Assembly: GCA_012845835.1 (NCBI GenBank) | Contig: JABAKD010000002.1 | Location: 22,565,699 to 22,629,698, forward strand | Reading direction: 5' to 3' | DNA length: 64,000 nt | From: Undaria pinnatifida | Lineage: Eukaryota; Sar; Phaeophyceae; Laminariales; Alariaceae | In this document: positions 34,101-44,143 of the stretch, piece by piece | How the letters are laid out: every line of letters begins with the position of its first letter | Position numbering within the stretch: position 1 is the stretch's first letter | The notes under the pieces: generated by a model | Told to the model about the DNA's origin: nothing | Databases searched by the model: none | The model's input: only the letters and a program-made list of their open reading frames with translations | Program-made: the position numbers and the translations under genes

Positions 34101-34558
34101 ATTAATAATCATATTAGACTGTAGCACACAGAGGGGAGGAAAGTACGTTGCTCTCCGAAAATAACACTAAAAAAGCAGTATTAATAGACTAGTTCGTACG
34201 TACATACCTCGGCTGAATTGAAGAGCATGATGGACTGGTAGTTCTGGTACGGCGAGCAGTCAGTGGAAAATACCACGTGTATGTCCTCAGACGACCTCGG
34301 GGTAGGAGGGATCCCCTTCCCGATCCCTGCCCAGATCAGAGGGGAGACAGCCTCCGAGTCCACTGGTGCGTCTCTACTCGACCACATCCCCGGGTCGCCA
34401 TCGCCGTCCGTCTGCTCGGGAGAAGGCGGCGGACGCCTACCCACGAGTGTGAGCGCCGCAGGAAACGCGAGGGATAGGAGCACTAGCGCTCCGTAGAATA
34501 GGTACCGCTGGATATTTGGTCGCCCTGCCCCTTGCCTGGGCTTTGAGCGCCGACGCAT
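24705..34558 (-). CDS. Type II membrane glycosyltransferase, SERGT/HPAT-like, complete, 7 exons
   Basis: Predicted to add a sugar to serine or hydroxyproline of secreted proteins in the Golgi or ER, as in plant and green-algal peptidyl-serine galactosyltransferase (GT96) and hydroxyproline arabinosyltransferase (GT95). Exons, 5' to 3': 34558-34208, 29703-29555, 29125-28995, 28683-28514, 27452-27277, 25634-25475, 25064-24705. Junction phases all agree and the product is 498 residues. A basic start (MRRRSKPRQ) and one membrane segment (YLFYGALVLLSLAFPAALTL, residues about 19-38) give a type II topology. Then come HVVFSTDCSPYQNYQSIMLF, GAVTRVASGC, FLFYNKPNGMAHFL, ALIDPDMILM (the DxD-like site), GHPVGQFYGLGG, VGPPYMMHPRDW, ILAEMYGFCIAAAHL and a final KRHKSNHEFFTC. 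The order and spacing fit the family. Which of the two activities it has cannot be told by eye. Confidence 0.85.
25859..26085 (+). repeat. (CCCTCC)-rich polypyrimidine tract
   Basis: About 225 bp of C/T with short CTCC and CCGTCCTC units, in the intron before glycosyltransferase exon 6. The Gly/Arg/Glu frames on the minus strand are shadows. Confidence 0.85.
27601..27905 (-). pseudogene. Two decayed copies of glycosyltransferase exon 5
   Basis: Exon 5 starts VSVQKAAAVYPVGPPYMMHPRD (first 20 residues shared in part). Upstream in the gene direction, copy 2 (27651 downwards) reads VSAQEAARVYVPHR and copy 3 (27890 downwards) reads VSAEEAAVVYP, a poly-Pro run, then PPYMMHTGDA. The GGAAAC marking the exon start lies at 27447-27452, 27646-27651 and 27885-27890. 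The extra copies are only partial and copy 3 carries a poly-G/C expansion. Confidence 0.7.
28038..28195 (+). repeat. (GTAGTT)n/(GTT)n microsatellite
   Basis: GTAGTT hexamers change into GTAGTA and then GTT units. It lies in the intron between glycosyltransferase exons 4 and 5. Confidence 0.9.
29487..29520 (+). repeat. Poly-G run
   Basis: About 30 bases, nearly all G, directly 3' of glycosyltransferase exon 2 (in its intron 2). Confidence 0.9.
30435..31360. repeat. Pair of diverged ~310-bp direct repeats in glycosyltransferase intron 1
   Basis: Copy A (about 30435-30750) and copy B (about 31045-31360) share, in order, ACCACCGCTACG-like, GAGCCC, TACTCCCAGGCTTT, CGGGTTCCACCG and GGAACCCGG segments. 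Copy A has a short open frame (30507-30761) that is broken in copy B. No known family is recognised. Confidence 0.65.
31440..32050 (+). repeat. Degenerate satellite of TACT/AGTATTTCG units
   Basis: About 600 bp in which GTACTCGCAGTATTTCGGG and related words (TACTCCCAGTACTCGCAGT) recur every 20-60 bp with variable spacers. It lies in glycosyltransferase intron 1. Confidence 0.75.
32620..33135 (+). repeat. T-rich imperfect direct repeats
   Basis: The block near 32665-32765 (CCGGGGTATTTTTTCCC ... CCGAGCTTTGGCTCCCC) recurs near 33020-33165 (CTGGGGTATTTTTTTCCC ... CCGAGCTTTGGCTCTCC). Between them, 32845-32945 carries two copies of a GGAGGARTAGAAGG unit. It lies in glycosyltransferase intron 1. 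Confidence 0.6.
33430..33560. repeat. Dispersed repeat, second copy near 39640-39700
   Basis: GTGCTGGATGTCGACGAGTA followed by a GTTTAATGTGAAGAACACAC-like word matches the block at 39645-39695 (GTGCTGGGTGTAGATGGGTG, then TTTAGCGTGAAGAGCACACA). No coding content is seen. Confidence 0.55.
33741..34057. mobile_element. Long foldback (inverted-repeat) element
   Basis: The left arm (33741-33842) and right arm (33901-34007) are near-perfect inverted copies, about 100 bp each. Key words are AAATCGACACACGAGGCGTA at the outer end, TGGTGAGCTAAAGCTTTATT, and CATCC-GCGG-AGGATG ending in A or T runs. The right arm is followed by three CGTGTGTCGATTTTCATACG repeats. The core motif GGCGGATGGGGAAAAATAAA also occurs alone at 32339-32396 and, diverged, at 23640-23700. 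Confidence 0.8.
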
Positions 34559-35098
34559 TACGGAGCCGCCCCCGGGCCTTGCACTTGCTGGGGCAATGAT
34601 CAGCTGAGTGAAACACGGCTTCTTCTCTAGGGTGCTTCCCTCCGCTTCCCTCCACCTTCTCTACTGCTGGTTTCGAAACGGAATCGCGAAAGGATTTCTC
34701 CGCCTTTAAAGCGATACTGGCTAGCTGTACTCCCTGTGGGGCCTCAATGCCACAACGTAACCAACCAATCAATACACACTCTCTGCTGCGGTTTACCGTG
34801 CGCCCTCTGCCTCTTAGACTATCTCATCTCTGACCTCGTCACCGCTGCCACCCCAACAAAGAACAAAAATAAAACCGCCTCCCAACACACCTGAAACCCC
34901 TCTGGAGCCATCGACGTATCGACGTTCGTTCGTTGCTATTGTTCACGCTCTTCTCAACGGTGGTTCAACTACACGCGGCATTGCCACTAGCGGAGCCCAG
35001 CGTCCCGGAGTGTATCCGAAAATTACAGCTACGACCCCCGAAAAGGTAAGGAGGAGCCACGCGCAGCTGAGGCTTGAACGCCTGCTGCCACTGCTGCC
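34559..35098. promoter_or_regulatory. Divergent promoter region of the glycosyltransferase and coiled-coil genes
   Basis: The two start codons face away from each other across 540 bp, so both promoters and both 5' UTRs must fit here unless further 5' exons exist. I see no TATA box at a convincing place. The region is free of the simple repeats that fill most other non-coding stretches of the window. Confidence 0.5.
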
Positions 35099-38000
35099 AT
35101 GCATGCTGAAGAAACTTCTGCTGCTGCCGACCTAAGCAGCACAGATTTAGGCAGCCCGGAAAGGCGGGAGGAACCGCCTGTCTCGCCCTCTTCCAGGGGC
35201 GAGAGCGCTTCATCCCTGGAAAATTATTCGGTGGCGGTGGAAGACGACGACGAACATATCCAGGAATCCCAGCCTCGCACCCGACGCCGACGCCCCGGCA
35301 GCGCAGGCAGTGTGGCCGACGAAGAGACACCGGGCCCCCAAAAAGCGTCCAGCAAGAAGGATGATGTCACGGCTTGGTTGTCCCTAGGGAAGCAGGCAGC
35401 GGAGTCTAAGTGTCGCGAGCTCGAGGCCGAGCTGGTGGAGGCCCGGCATGAACTGACTAAGCAGGACGCCAGGTTCGTGAGCTGTGTGTGATGTGCGGTA
35501 CGGTGTGGTATACATGGCCGTGGTCGCGGCGAAGGACTGGCTGAACCCACCATACTTGTTTGTTTATTTGGTACATTTATTAATAACCAGTGCTCCTCTC
35601 ATTCGATGCTACGATAGGCTATCGGGTGTGCTGGCTATATACGTCGTGTACCAGGTCTAGACAACACATCATACCTCTGTAGCTCTGTCGTGGTATGATA
35701 CCAGGCACCAGGTACATTCCATTGGCACGCAATGTTATACCAGCAGGTACCAGGTACATCGTGGTCATGTTGGCACACAGCAGTACCCTGTATGGCATGA
35801 CGGCCTTATCCGCGTCTATGTGCCAGTACAGCAGTATTACAGAATACCTTTGGTACAGAGCACCCGGGACGCTTGGTGTAGTGTGAGAGACGAAGTCAGA
35901 AATAATGTGCTGCCCACCCTTGTCCGGTCTACCCGTACCAGATGCTACGCGTATCATATATATGGTAACTGTGACTGATGCTGCACTACTAGAAGTAATC
36001 CGTCGATTTCGTATGACGTTATACCAGATAATGTCGCGCAGTACGAGTAGTACTGCTGATCCCACAGGCGCACTTGGTAGGTGAATTCGGGCAGGGTGGG
36101 TAGATTAGGATAGGATAAGGTAGGGTAGGGTAGGGTAGGGTAGAGTAGATGACGTTAGTGTAGGGCAGATCAACGCAGGGTAGAGTAACGTAGATTAGGG
36201 TGGGGGGGGTAGGATGAGGTTAGGGTGCTGCTTTTACATCATTCCATCCCAGCCGAAGACGGACTATAGTGCGCACAAGAACCGATCCCGGGGATGTACG
36301 GAGAGTCGAGGGTTGTGACCTTTCGTCTTCTCGCTCGAAGACCAGCAACCAAGACACGAAGCGGTTGGTTTTCAATGCGTAGCGCGGTATAAACACTGTT
36401 GTGCCGGTGCCTGGCCCATGAAAAATCATATTTAATAGTTTTGCTTGTGAGCCCTATCGGCCGCGGAGAAGGCTATATTGTATTCAGTCTGACCGGAAAT
36501 CAATTATCCAAAACACGGTCTTCACATCGCTCTCTCGCGCGTGCACGGCCTCAGCCCTGATACCAAAAAGGAACGATGCTACAGCAGTACTTCCCGAAAG
36601 GGACGCGTGGTCAATGGTCAAATGACTAAGGCAAGCAAAACATCAGTACCCCTCCCTCCCCGACGGTGCTCCGTTCCGGCTTTGTAGGTGATGCGAGGGT
36701 CTATGGTAATACGAAACGGCTACGTGTGCATGAAATGAGTACGCCCCCCCCACGATTCTCCGTCTCGAAAGGGACGCCTAGTCAATGGCCAAACGACGAC
36801 GGCAAGCAACAACTGAGTACACCCCTTCCCCCGCCGTCTTCGTTTACGACGGTCCGTGCACGAGGAGGGTTCCATGCCTCCTGCGTGCGGGTGGAATTAT
36901 AGTATTTTTTTGGTTTTGTTTTATTTTATTCATCCATTTATTATCCTCGCACTATTAATACTTTCGCCCTCACTCCTAGTAGTAACTCAGATCCGAGGTC
37001 GCATAGCGGGCCGTCCTCCCCCCTCCCCACTACCGTACGTGCCTTAATTTTTATCGCGAGAAGAGTTCAGCTTTTGTTCCCTCGTCGACTCGCGTCGAAT
37101 TGTACCTACCCACGCTGCTAGCCGCTCTCGGCAGTTGATCCCTTCTTTGCATTTTTGCAAATATTATAGTAAAAATCTCACCACGGTGGGAATCGAACTC
37201 AAGGACCAACGCTAGTCGCATTCGACGGCAACCACTACACCACCGGGGCGACCGGCTATAATATACACATATCTATGTAGTTATTGTCTACCAGGTAGAT
37301 ATCATGACCCACGCGAGAGGCTGTCACCATCCCGCCGTGCCTCCACCATTTATGATGTGCGCTGCCTTTTTAGCCTGTCTTGGCGGTCTCAGGCAAGATT
37401 ATAGTTGAGTAGATTACGTGAGAACAACTACCGGTACTACTGTAATACTACCCGCACTATATTATTTTAGTAATCCCACTGTTGTTACATTGCTACTGCT
37501 GCTATTTGTTCCACAGTACTCCCAATTACCGATATTTCTACTTTTACTACTACTGCTACTACGTCAACCGCAAAAACAACAACCGCTGTGTTTTCTCTTT
37601 ATCTTGCGCAGCATGCGGGTGGCTCGCGAGAAGATTCGACACCTAGAAGCGGAGAACAAGGGGCTGCTAGCGGCGGCGGAGTTTCGGGAAAAGGAGGCAT
37701 GTTCCGTGAAGGAAGGGGCGAGCATCGCGGAGGAGCGATCCCACGCCAACGAGAAAGCGTTGGCGAACGCTCTGGAACAGGCACGTCCGTTAAGTTTCTT
37801 GTCGACTGTTGTTGGAGGCTGTTGGTAGGCTGTTTTTGCCTACCTGCCGTTGCCTGCCCGATAGGGTCTCGTGCTGTTAGAGGCTGCTTGTCGGCTGTAT
37901 TTCCCCCTCCCTGCCGTCGCCTACCCTGTAGTTTCGCTCCTTTTTCTTGTTGTACTGCTTTTGCAAATTTTTCTTGAGGGGCTACGAAAACGGCTTGTCG

Positions 38001-41000
38001 AACTTGTGTTGAATATCTACGATATAATACATGCACAAAGTAACTACTTGTATGAATACGTATATACAAGTACGTGAAAAGTGAATAGAAAAAAACCTTT
38101 TATTTAGAACGGACCGTCGGTTTCATCCAGTTTGCTGGCTGGCAACGCTAGGCCCCGGAATCGATCACCCTCTCGCCCTCTCCCCCTCTCCCGGGCTGGT
38201 GAAGTGGTGCGCTGAAAACGCCGGCTGAATCAAGCATGTTTGCATGTTTGCCCTTTCGTGCTCCGCTTTGTGCTTCGAAAAGTCCCTCCAGTCTTTCTAC
38301 TAGTACGTACGAGTTTTTATGCCCTGGTATGTGTTATGTGCATGCGAAAGAGTATTACTGGATTTTTCCACATGACGGGGGCATCATATTGTGGGATTAC
38401 CAGCGATAGCGTTCCCAGGCAACAGCAGTAGTTGACATATTATACTATTCTGTGACCTGCTTGGAGTGGGGGGTACGTTATTCTGTAACCCGCTTGGAGT
38501 GGTAGGTTGGCCAGCGTTTTTTTGTTTTATTTTTCGGACCGAAGCAGCGTGGGTGCTGTCCTCAACCCGTGTACCTGGTAAGCCTTCGCTCTGTTTCGGG
38601 GACAGTATATTTGGAATTTGTGTAACATATACCAGGTATATGCTCGTACCTGATGTGCTTCTACGTGCAGCAGTGCGGTTGTAGAAGGAACGCCGCGTCA
38701 TTTTGGAGGTGACCTACTTATATTTATACAAGGGTATCGCAGTATAAGGGTTAAGGGGATACCTGTTCCGCCATACGTACTATTTTTTCAAGCACAGGTG
38801 TGCTGGTATTAATAGCGGTAGTTGCAGCTTTCTTCTGCCAGCTCTAGCTGTCGTTTGCCCTATGTTGTTTATTTTGTCTGATTCATTTTTTGTCTGCTGC
38901 TCAGCTCCTTTTATACTTCTTCTGCTCCGCCTGTATGCGGCGTGTGAGGGGGAGCGCGCGCTGGCACCCACAGCAAAATGCTTCTCCGTTTTTTTGCGGC
39001 CTCGCGCTGTTTGCTCGTCTCCCCGCGCCCGCTCTCCCGCCCGCTGAATGCCGCTGCTTTTGCAGCTACTGCTGCTGCTGCTGCTACAATACTACAATTG
39101 TCATTACTGCTGCTGCGACTGCCGCGTCTAGTCCCCCCACTCCGTCTGCTTCTGCTGTCTTGATTCTGGTTGTGCTTTTGTTGTGTTTTTTTCTTTTCGC
39201 TTTCGCTTCTGCGGGTTCGAGCAGCTCTCGGATTCCGGCGTATCGCAGTCTAAAAAGCTTGTGGAGTTGGCGGAGGCCACGGAGCGGCTGAAACAAACAC
39301 GGGAGGCTTTGGAACGGGCGGAGAGACTGGTCTTCGAGCAACGACAAGAAGGTATTTTATGAAGGCTACCAGGTATACTGCTGTTCGCTAACATATTATT
39401 TCAGGGGGGTCACGAGGAGAAACCTCTTCGCCTTTCAGCAGCTGAGGAACATTCGGACCAGTGACTGCCCAATTTCCTGACTAGTGGTTTCACAATAAAC
39501 GCCGCCTTTAGCCTTCGTGTCCATTGTGCTTGGCATTGCGTGGCCAGAGCACCTTGGCTGTTTGTGCAATCTGTGTCTCTGTCTCGGAGTTTTCGGCCGC
39601 AGAGAGAGATCGTCTCTCTGAGAGGCATGGGCACGAAGACTGGTTGTGCTGGGTGTAGATGGGTGGAAAAAACAGTTTAGCGTGAAGAGCACACACCGCC
39701 TGACACGAAGTAGCAGAACTGTTTCGTTACGCTGCTCCCTTTTTAGGTGTGAGGTACAGATCCGCTCGAGCGGCTACGAAAAAGGGTGTATTATACTCTT
39801 AATATGATGTCGTCGCCTTGCTATTTATATACCTGGTACCGTATACAATACAGGACACTATGCCTGGTATACCAACGCAGTTTGCAAAGATGAATATCGA
39901 CCCTAAGTTTTTAATGGACTCACAGCTGACATATTTTTGAATATTTTTTGTAACACACAGGACATGTGTACGTTATAACATTTTTAGGACCCATGTTGAG
40001 CGAACGAAGAAAACACCGATGCGATATTTTCATGTTTCAGGCGACAACGTACGAATAGGAAGGGCGTGTGGTAGTAGGAGATATGTAGGCACCACCATGC
40101 TGCACGCCAAATGTGGCGCAGCTACGTACGTTCTGTGCGGGGGGACACACCCCCTGCCCCCGGCAACTCGCCTCTCCGTGTTGTCGGTGATGTAATCGTA
40201 CGTTTTTTTTTTTTGGCTTTTTTCTTCCTTGATGTGCAGCTCCAAAGCGGTTGAGAGCATGAGCAGTAAGTAAGGATGTGCACAGTACAGTAAGAAATCC
40301 AGGACCCTGGTATACTCAAGGCTTATCGAGGGTCGGGTCAGTCCTCGCGGCTCGAGTCGAGTCGGGCCGGATCAAGGTGACCCAACCCGACCCGTGAGAT
40401 TTGGAACCGTCCCGATCCGACCCGTGAGATTCCGAACACCTCCTGACCCGACTCGAATCGACCCGCGAGATTCCAAAAACTTTCGGACACAACCCGCGAG
40501 TCGGGCCATGACCCATGAAAGCCCTGTTTACACTGAACTTAGCGTGGAACGCATCCATCCCCCAATAAGCCAGCCTGGACCAGATTTATTTTCTAGATTT
40601 ATTTTCTAGTGCGTAGTACAAGGTCGTATATGTCCTCGGTTTTATAGAGGTGTCCTCTCTCATAGGCGTCGCACGGTTTCCCTGTCATCTCTTGCGCGAC
40701 GCTCGGCTTGGCTCTGCGCGTGGTGGGGCGGGGCGCGGTGCCGATTTGGGGTTGCGCCGCCTTGGTGGGGGAGAGGGGGGTGCGACGTTGCGTCCGCTCA
40801 TGTAACGGGTACGGTTTTGTCCCCTCACGTTTGCGGTTTTTGTATCGGGTGTATCCTCTCGTGAAGCGTTTTCATGCCATCGTTTTTAGCGATCTCATAT
40901 TTTTGTGCAATTTGGCGTGCTTTTCATGGAGCGGTTTCATCCTTTCATGTAACCTTGCATTCTTTCGTATGTAATGGTTTTATTCTCTCATGGTAACCGT

Positions 41001-44000
41001 TTCATCCTCTCATGTAACGATTCCGTCCTCTCATGTAACGGCTCCATCCTCTCATGTAACGGTTTCATACTCTCCTGTATCAGTTAACCGTTTCATCCTC
41101 TCTTATAGTGGCTTAATCACGTGATGTATCGTACTAATAGTGTTACGTGGTGTGACCTGCAGCACGAAGCGCTGCCGTCGTATAGACCGTATAAGCGGCA
41201 CGTGGCTACCTAAGGATGGAGACAGGAAAAGGCGTGGTGGTCTCAGTTTTTTTTATTTCTGAGACTTTGGCCGTTTTGTCGTCCCTCGATAGCGATAGGC
41301 GGGGGTGGAGACTCGACACTAGCGCCGTTCCATGCTGCGGTACAGCAGTGGAAGGCTTCCCTTAGTGCCGGCATGTGCCAGCCCCAAATACCGGCGCTAT
41401 TCAGGGCACCCGCACTATTGGGAAGAGGGTTGCTGAGTCGTTCTACGATAGCCCCCCCAACTTTTCTTTCCCGAAATCGCCGGTTTTTTAAGCCAGATCT
41501 CGGCCGTATCTCCTGCAGTACGGAGCCCCTTGCCACGCCGACGTCATCGCTCGATAGTCCTTTGCAAACAAGAAAATGTATCAAGATCATTATATTCATA
41601 GCATCCTTCCTCGTGTAGAGCGGCCATGAAACGTTCGTGAAAGAAAATCGGGATTTTTTGTGGGCGGGTATCAATACAGAGTTACTAGAGAGAGTTCCGG
41701 TGGTGCCAAGCGATTTTCACCAGCACTGTAGAAGGCAGTGGCACTAATTCAACCTGCACTAATGGCAATAGCCCCCCGCTGTGCATGCTACAATGGACGA
41801 TCCATCCTACGCAAAGGGGCGCAGCAGAAGTTTCTAAGAAGTTTCTGAGATCCTAGCACGAGGAGCTCAATATATCACCCGAAACGTGACCTAGAAGGCA
41901 TTCGCTCGCGCAATCCGACCGACACTTGTGTGCGCTACGTAGTCGTACAACAAATAATACTCGTGAGCGTATCAGGATGGCCGGTAGTTCCTCACAAGAG
42001 GAGGTCAACCGGACACATGTATCAACATTGTCAACATCATCAGAAACGTTTGGTTCGAAAAGTGCAACTCTTGCCGTTGGATGTGTCAGGCGGGGTATGT
42101 TCATGTTTCTTAAGATTGGAGGGGCTACTCAATCGAGGGGCCTGTTCTCACACACGACACATGTTCGTGTTTGGGTGTGTAGTGGTAACCCTTTGTGGGA
42201 CCCGTTCATACTGCAGACGAAAAAGCGACGAGCGCGATCTCAATCTCAAGCGTCTAGGAAACGCTTGAGGCAAAGTCGAGTGTCGTAGTGCCCCACGCTT
42301 GCCCTTGCAGCTTCCTGCGTCGTAGTTCGAGCGCATCTTCTACACGAGCAGCTGGGATTGCCTCATGCGGCCGATGCTGTTATCAAGTGACTTTTTTCTT
42401 CAGTATTTTGCGTCTGAAGGGTGAAGTCTGAAGGGGTTAATGGTATATTCTGTCTTTGTATGTGCAGGTGCTTGTACCCAAACGCTCCATTTTTTTTTTT
42501 TGTCTCAGGTATCCGCGTGTGAGGGGAGATATATTGTTTTCTCCATCCCCGCCCCCGATTGTTTCTGTTAACTCCGTCCATCCCCAGCCGAGTGCTCTTT
42601 TTGTAAAGTTTCATGCCCGTCGCTCCATCCACTCCCGGCCGAGTGCTTTTGTTAAGTTTCATCTCCGTCGCTCACCGCCGTGTGGTCGTACGGCGTTGTG
42701 CTGTTGTGCCGTGCAGTGCTATCGTATTGCTTCGTGCTTTCGCGTTCTGCCGTGCTGTTCGTAATCGCGCCCGGCTGTTGTTTCGCGCCGTGCCGTCTGT
42801 CGTACGTCGTGTTGTCATGTCGCGTTGTGCTGTTGTCGTGTCGCGCCGTGCTGCTACACCATGTGCTGTCGTATCTTGCCTGTTTTTAGCGGACGAGAGG
42901 TTGTCCGAAGAGGAGCGAAGGCGCGCAGAGACGGACGCGCTGCGGCAAAAGCTGACTCGCGTGGAGCGCAAAAACACAGAGGTAACTGGTATCTGGGATG
43001 CCATCGCGCGAGTTGTACCTCTGCATTTGTAGCGTGGTGTATGTGCAGGGCGGAGCGTGCGAAAATACGCTTTTTGTTTGTCTGTCATATGCTGTCAGGG
43101 CGTGTGGATGGGTGGGTTTGGTGGGTGCGTGGGTGGGTGGGTGGGTTGGTGAGTGCGGTTTTTACTACATAACTAAATTGTTGTCTTTCATAAAATGTGG
43201 AAGTCGGCATGTTTTTTACTTTCAAGTACTTTGTATATATTTTATCAAATTACTCCAACAACGTCAGCTGTGAGTTCGACGAATTTAGGGTCGATACGCA
43301 TCTTTGCAAGCTGCGTATTATACCTGCCACCCATTTTTACGAGTTTTAGTCGTGGTGGATCAAATTGTCAATTTTTCACAAGTAAAAACGCTAATTTTTT
43401 ATCGGAATAAAAAGTCCGTAGGTGTCCTGTGTGTTTAGTGTTTGCGCGTCTGTGCCGATGTGTTTGTTGTGCGGGTCTGTGCGATTCGTTTCGTTTGGCG
43501 AACGACGCTGTTTTTGTTTGTTTCGCTGTTGTCTGCCTGACTTTCTGGTCCAGCCGCAATGTTGATGTTGACGTTGATTGACCGCGATTTTTATTTCATA
43601 GTTTTAGTGTAACGTCGTCCCTGTTACGCCTCACTCTATTTTTCTACATAGGTCTTCTTATGTCCTTGCTGGCACGATATTACACAAGATAGATAGCGCA
43701 GTTCGTATTATACGTACAGCAATAAAACGATGCAGCTGAACAATGCAGTAAGTTGACGCTCCTTGGTACCAGGTATGGAGGGGGAGGAACGGGAAGATTC
43801 AATACCGTCTCATCCCTTGTTGTCTTTGGCATATTCCTTTTCGCCGACTAATGTGACGCCCCCCCCCCCCCGCCCTCACGTATGTCCCGCGCATTCCCCC
43901 CCCCCCCCTCATGTATGCCCCGCGTAACCTGGTTCGCGCAACAATTTTTTTTCGCAGCTAATGGCGAAACAGGCGGCAGGACGGCTGGCGAAGAAAATGC

Positions 44001-44143
44001 GAGGAAATTTCGGGAGAAGTAGCACGTTCTGCGCGTCGTTCTGCAGCTGCTTCCGTGGAAGGCCGGTCTACCGACGGGTGGCCTCGCCGGCGCCGGTTGC
44101 CGCGCTCGCCCCCGCCGCGTTAGATAGCCCGTGGCTTACGTGA
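35099..44143 (+). CDS. Coiled-coil protein with C-terminal cysteine cluster, 5 exons
   Basis: I do not recognise a family. Exons: 35099-35472, 37612-37780, 39225-39351, 42890-42981, 43958-44143, with agreeing phases, give 315 residues. Residues 1-95 are acidic and Ser/Pro-rich (EDDDEHIQESQPRTRRRRPG) and probably disordered. Residues about 95-260 are Glu/Lys/Arg/Ala-rich heptads (AESKCRELEAELVEARHEL, REKIRHLEAENKGLLAAAEF, EATERLKQTREALERAERLV, RRRAETDALRQKLTRVERKN), a long coiled coil. The tail holds FCASFCSCFRGRPVYRR, a Cys cluster next to basic residues. The donor after exon 2 must be GC (CAG|GCACGT); the other junctions are GT-AG. The predicted role is structural or scaffolding, which is an inference. 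Confidence 0.75.
36107..36235 (+). repeat. Degenerate (GTAGG)n tract
   Basis: GGTAGGGTAGGGTAGGGTAG at 36119-36143, followed by GTAGAGTA variants, in intron 1 of the coiled-coil gene. It resembles a telomere repeat but lacks the TTTAGGG heptamer. Confidence 0.7.
36585..36830 (+). repeat. Cluster of dispersed repeat copies (GTCAATGG / ATGAGTAC family)
   Basis: Three adjoining units, each ending near (A)GTAC-CCC: 36585-36655 (GGGACGCGTGGTCAATGGTC), 36664-36742 (GATGCGAGGGTCTATGG) and 36765-36825 (GGGACGCCTAGTCAATGGCC). Relatives lie at 21243-21318, 23292-23358, 53715-53785 (reverse) and 54995-55055. Confidence 0.7.
37166..37256 (-). other. tRNA-like relic (A-box/B-box pair)
   Basis: On the minus strand GGTGGTGTAGTGGTTG (A box) and GAGTTCGATTCCC (B box) are spaced as in a tRNA gene. 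The acceptor stem cannot be formed and the T stem has two mismatches, so it is a pseudo-tRNA or a SINE head. It lies in intron 1 of the coiled-coil gene. Confidence 0.45.
40319..40525. mobile_element. MITE-like element related to 5696-5880
   Basis: A 207-bp block with GACCC-rich sequence. It starts AGGCTTATCGAGGGTCGGGT and ends CATGACCCATGAAAGCCCT, imperfect inverted ends of the same type as the element at 5.7 kb. Both share CGTGAGATT and CACCTCCTGACCCGA words. It lies in intron 3 of the coiled-coil gene. Confidence 0.6.
40925..41110 (+). repeat. ~21-bp minisatellite
   Basis: About seven copies of a unit close to TCCTCTCATGTAACGGTTTCA, becoming less regular toward both ends. It lies in intron 3 of the coiled-coil gene. 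Confidence 0.85.
41243..42104 (-). other. Open frames antisense to coiled-coil intron 3, unrecognised
   Basis: Two minus-strand frames, 41674-41243 (143 codons) and 42104-41853 (83 codons), have mixed composition unlike the repeat shadows. Neither matches a family I know, and the plus strand also has open frames here (41926-42288). They could be a relic of a mobile element or chance. Confidence 0.2.
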
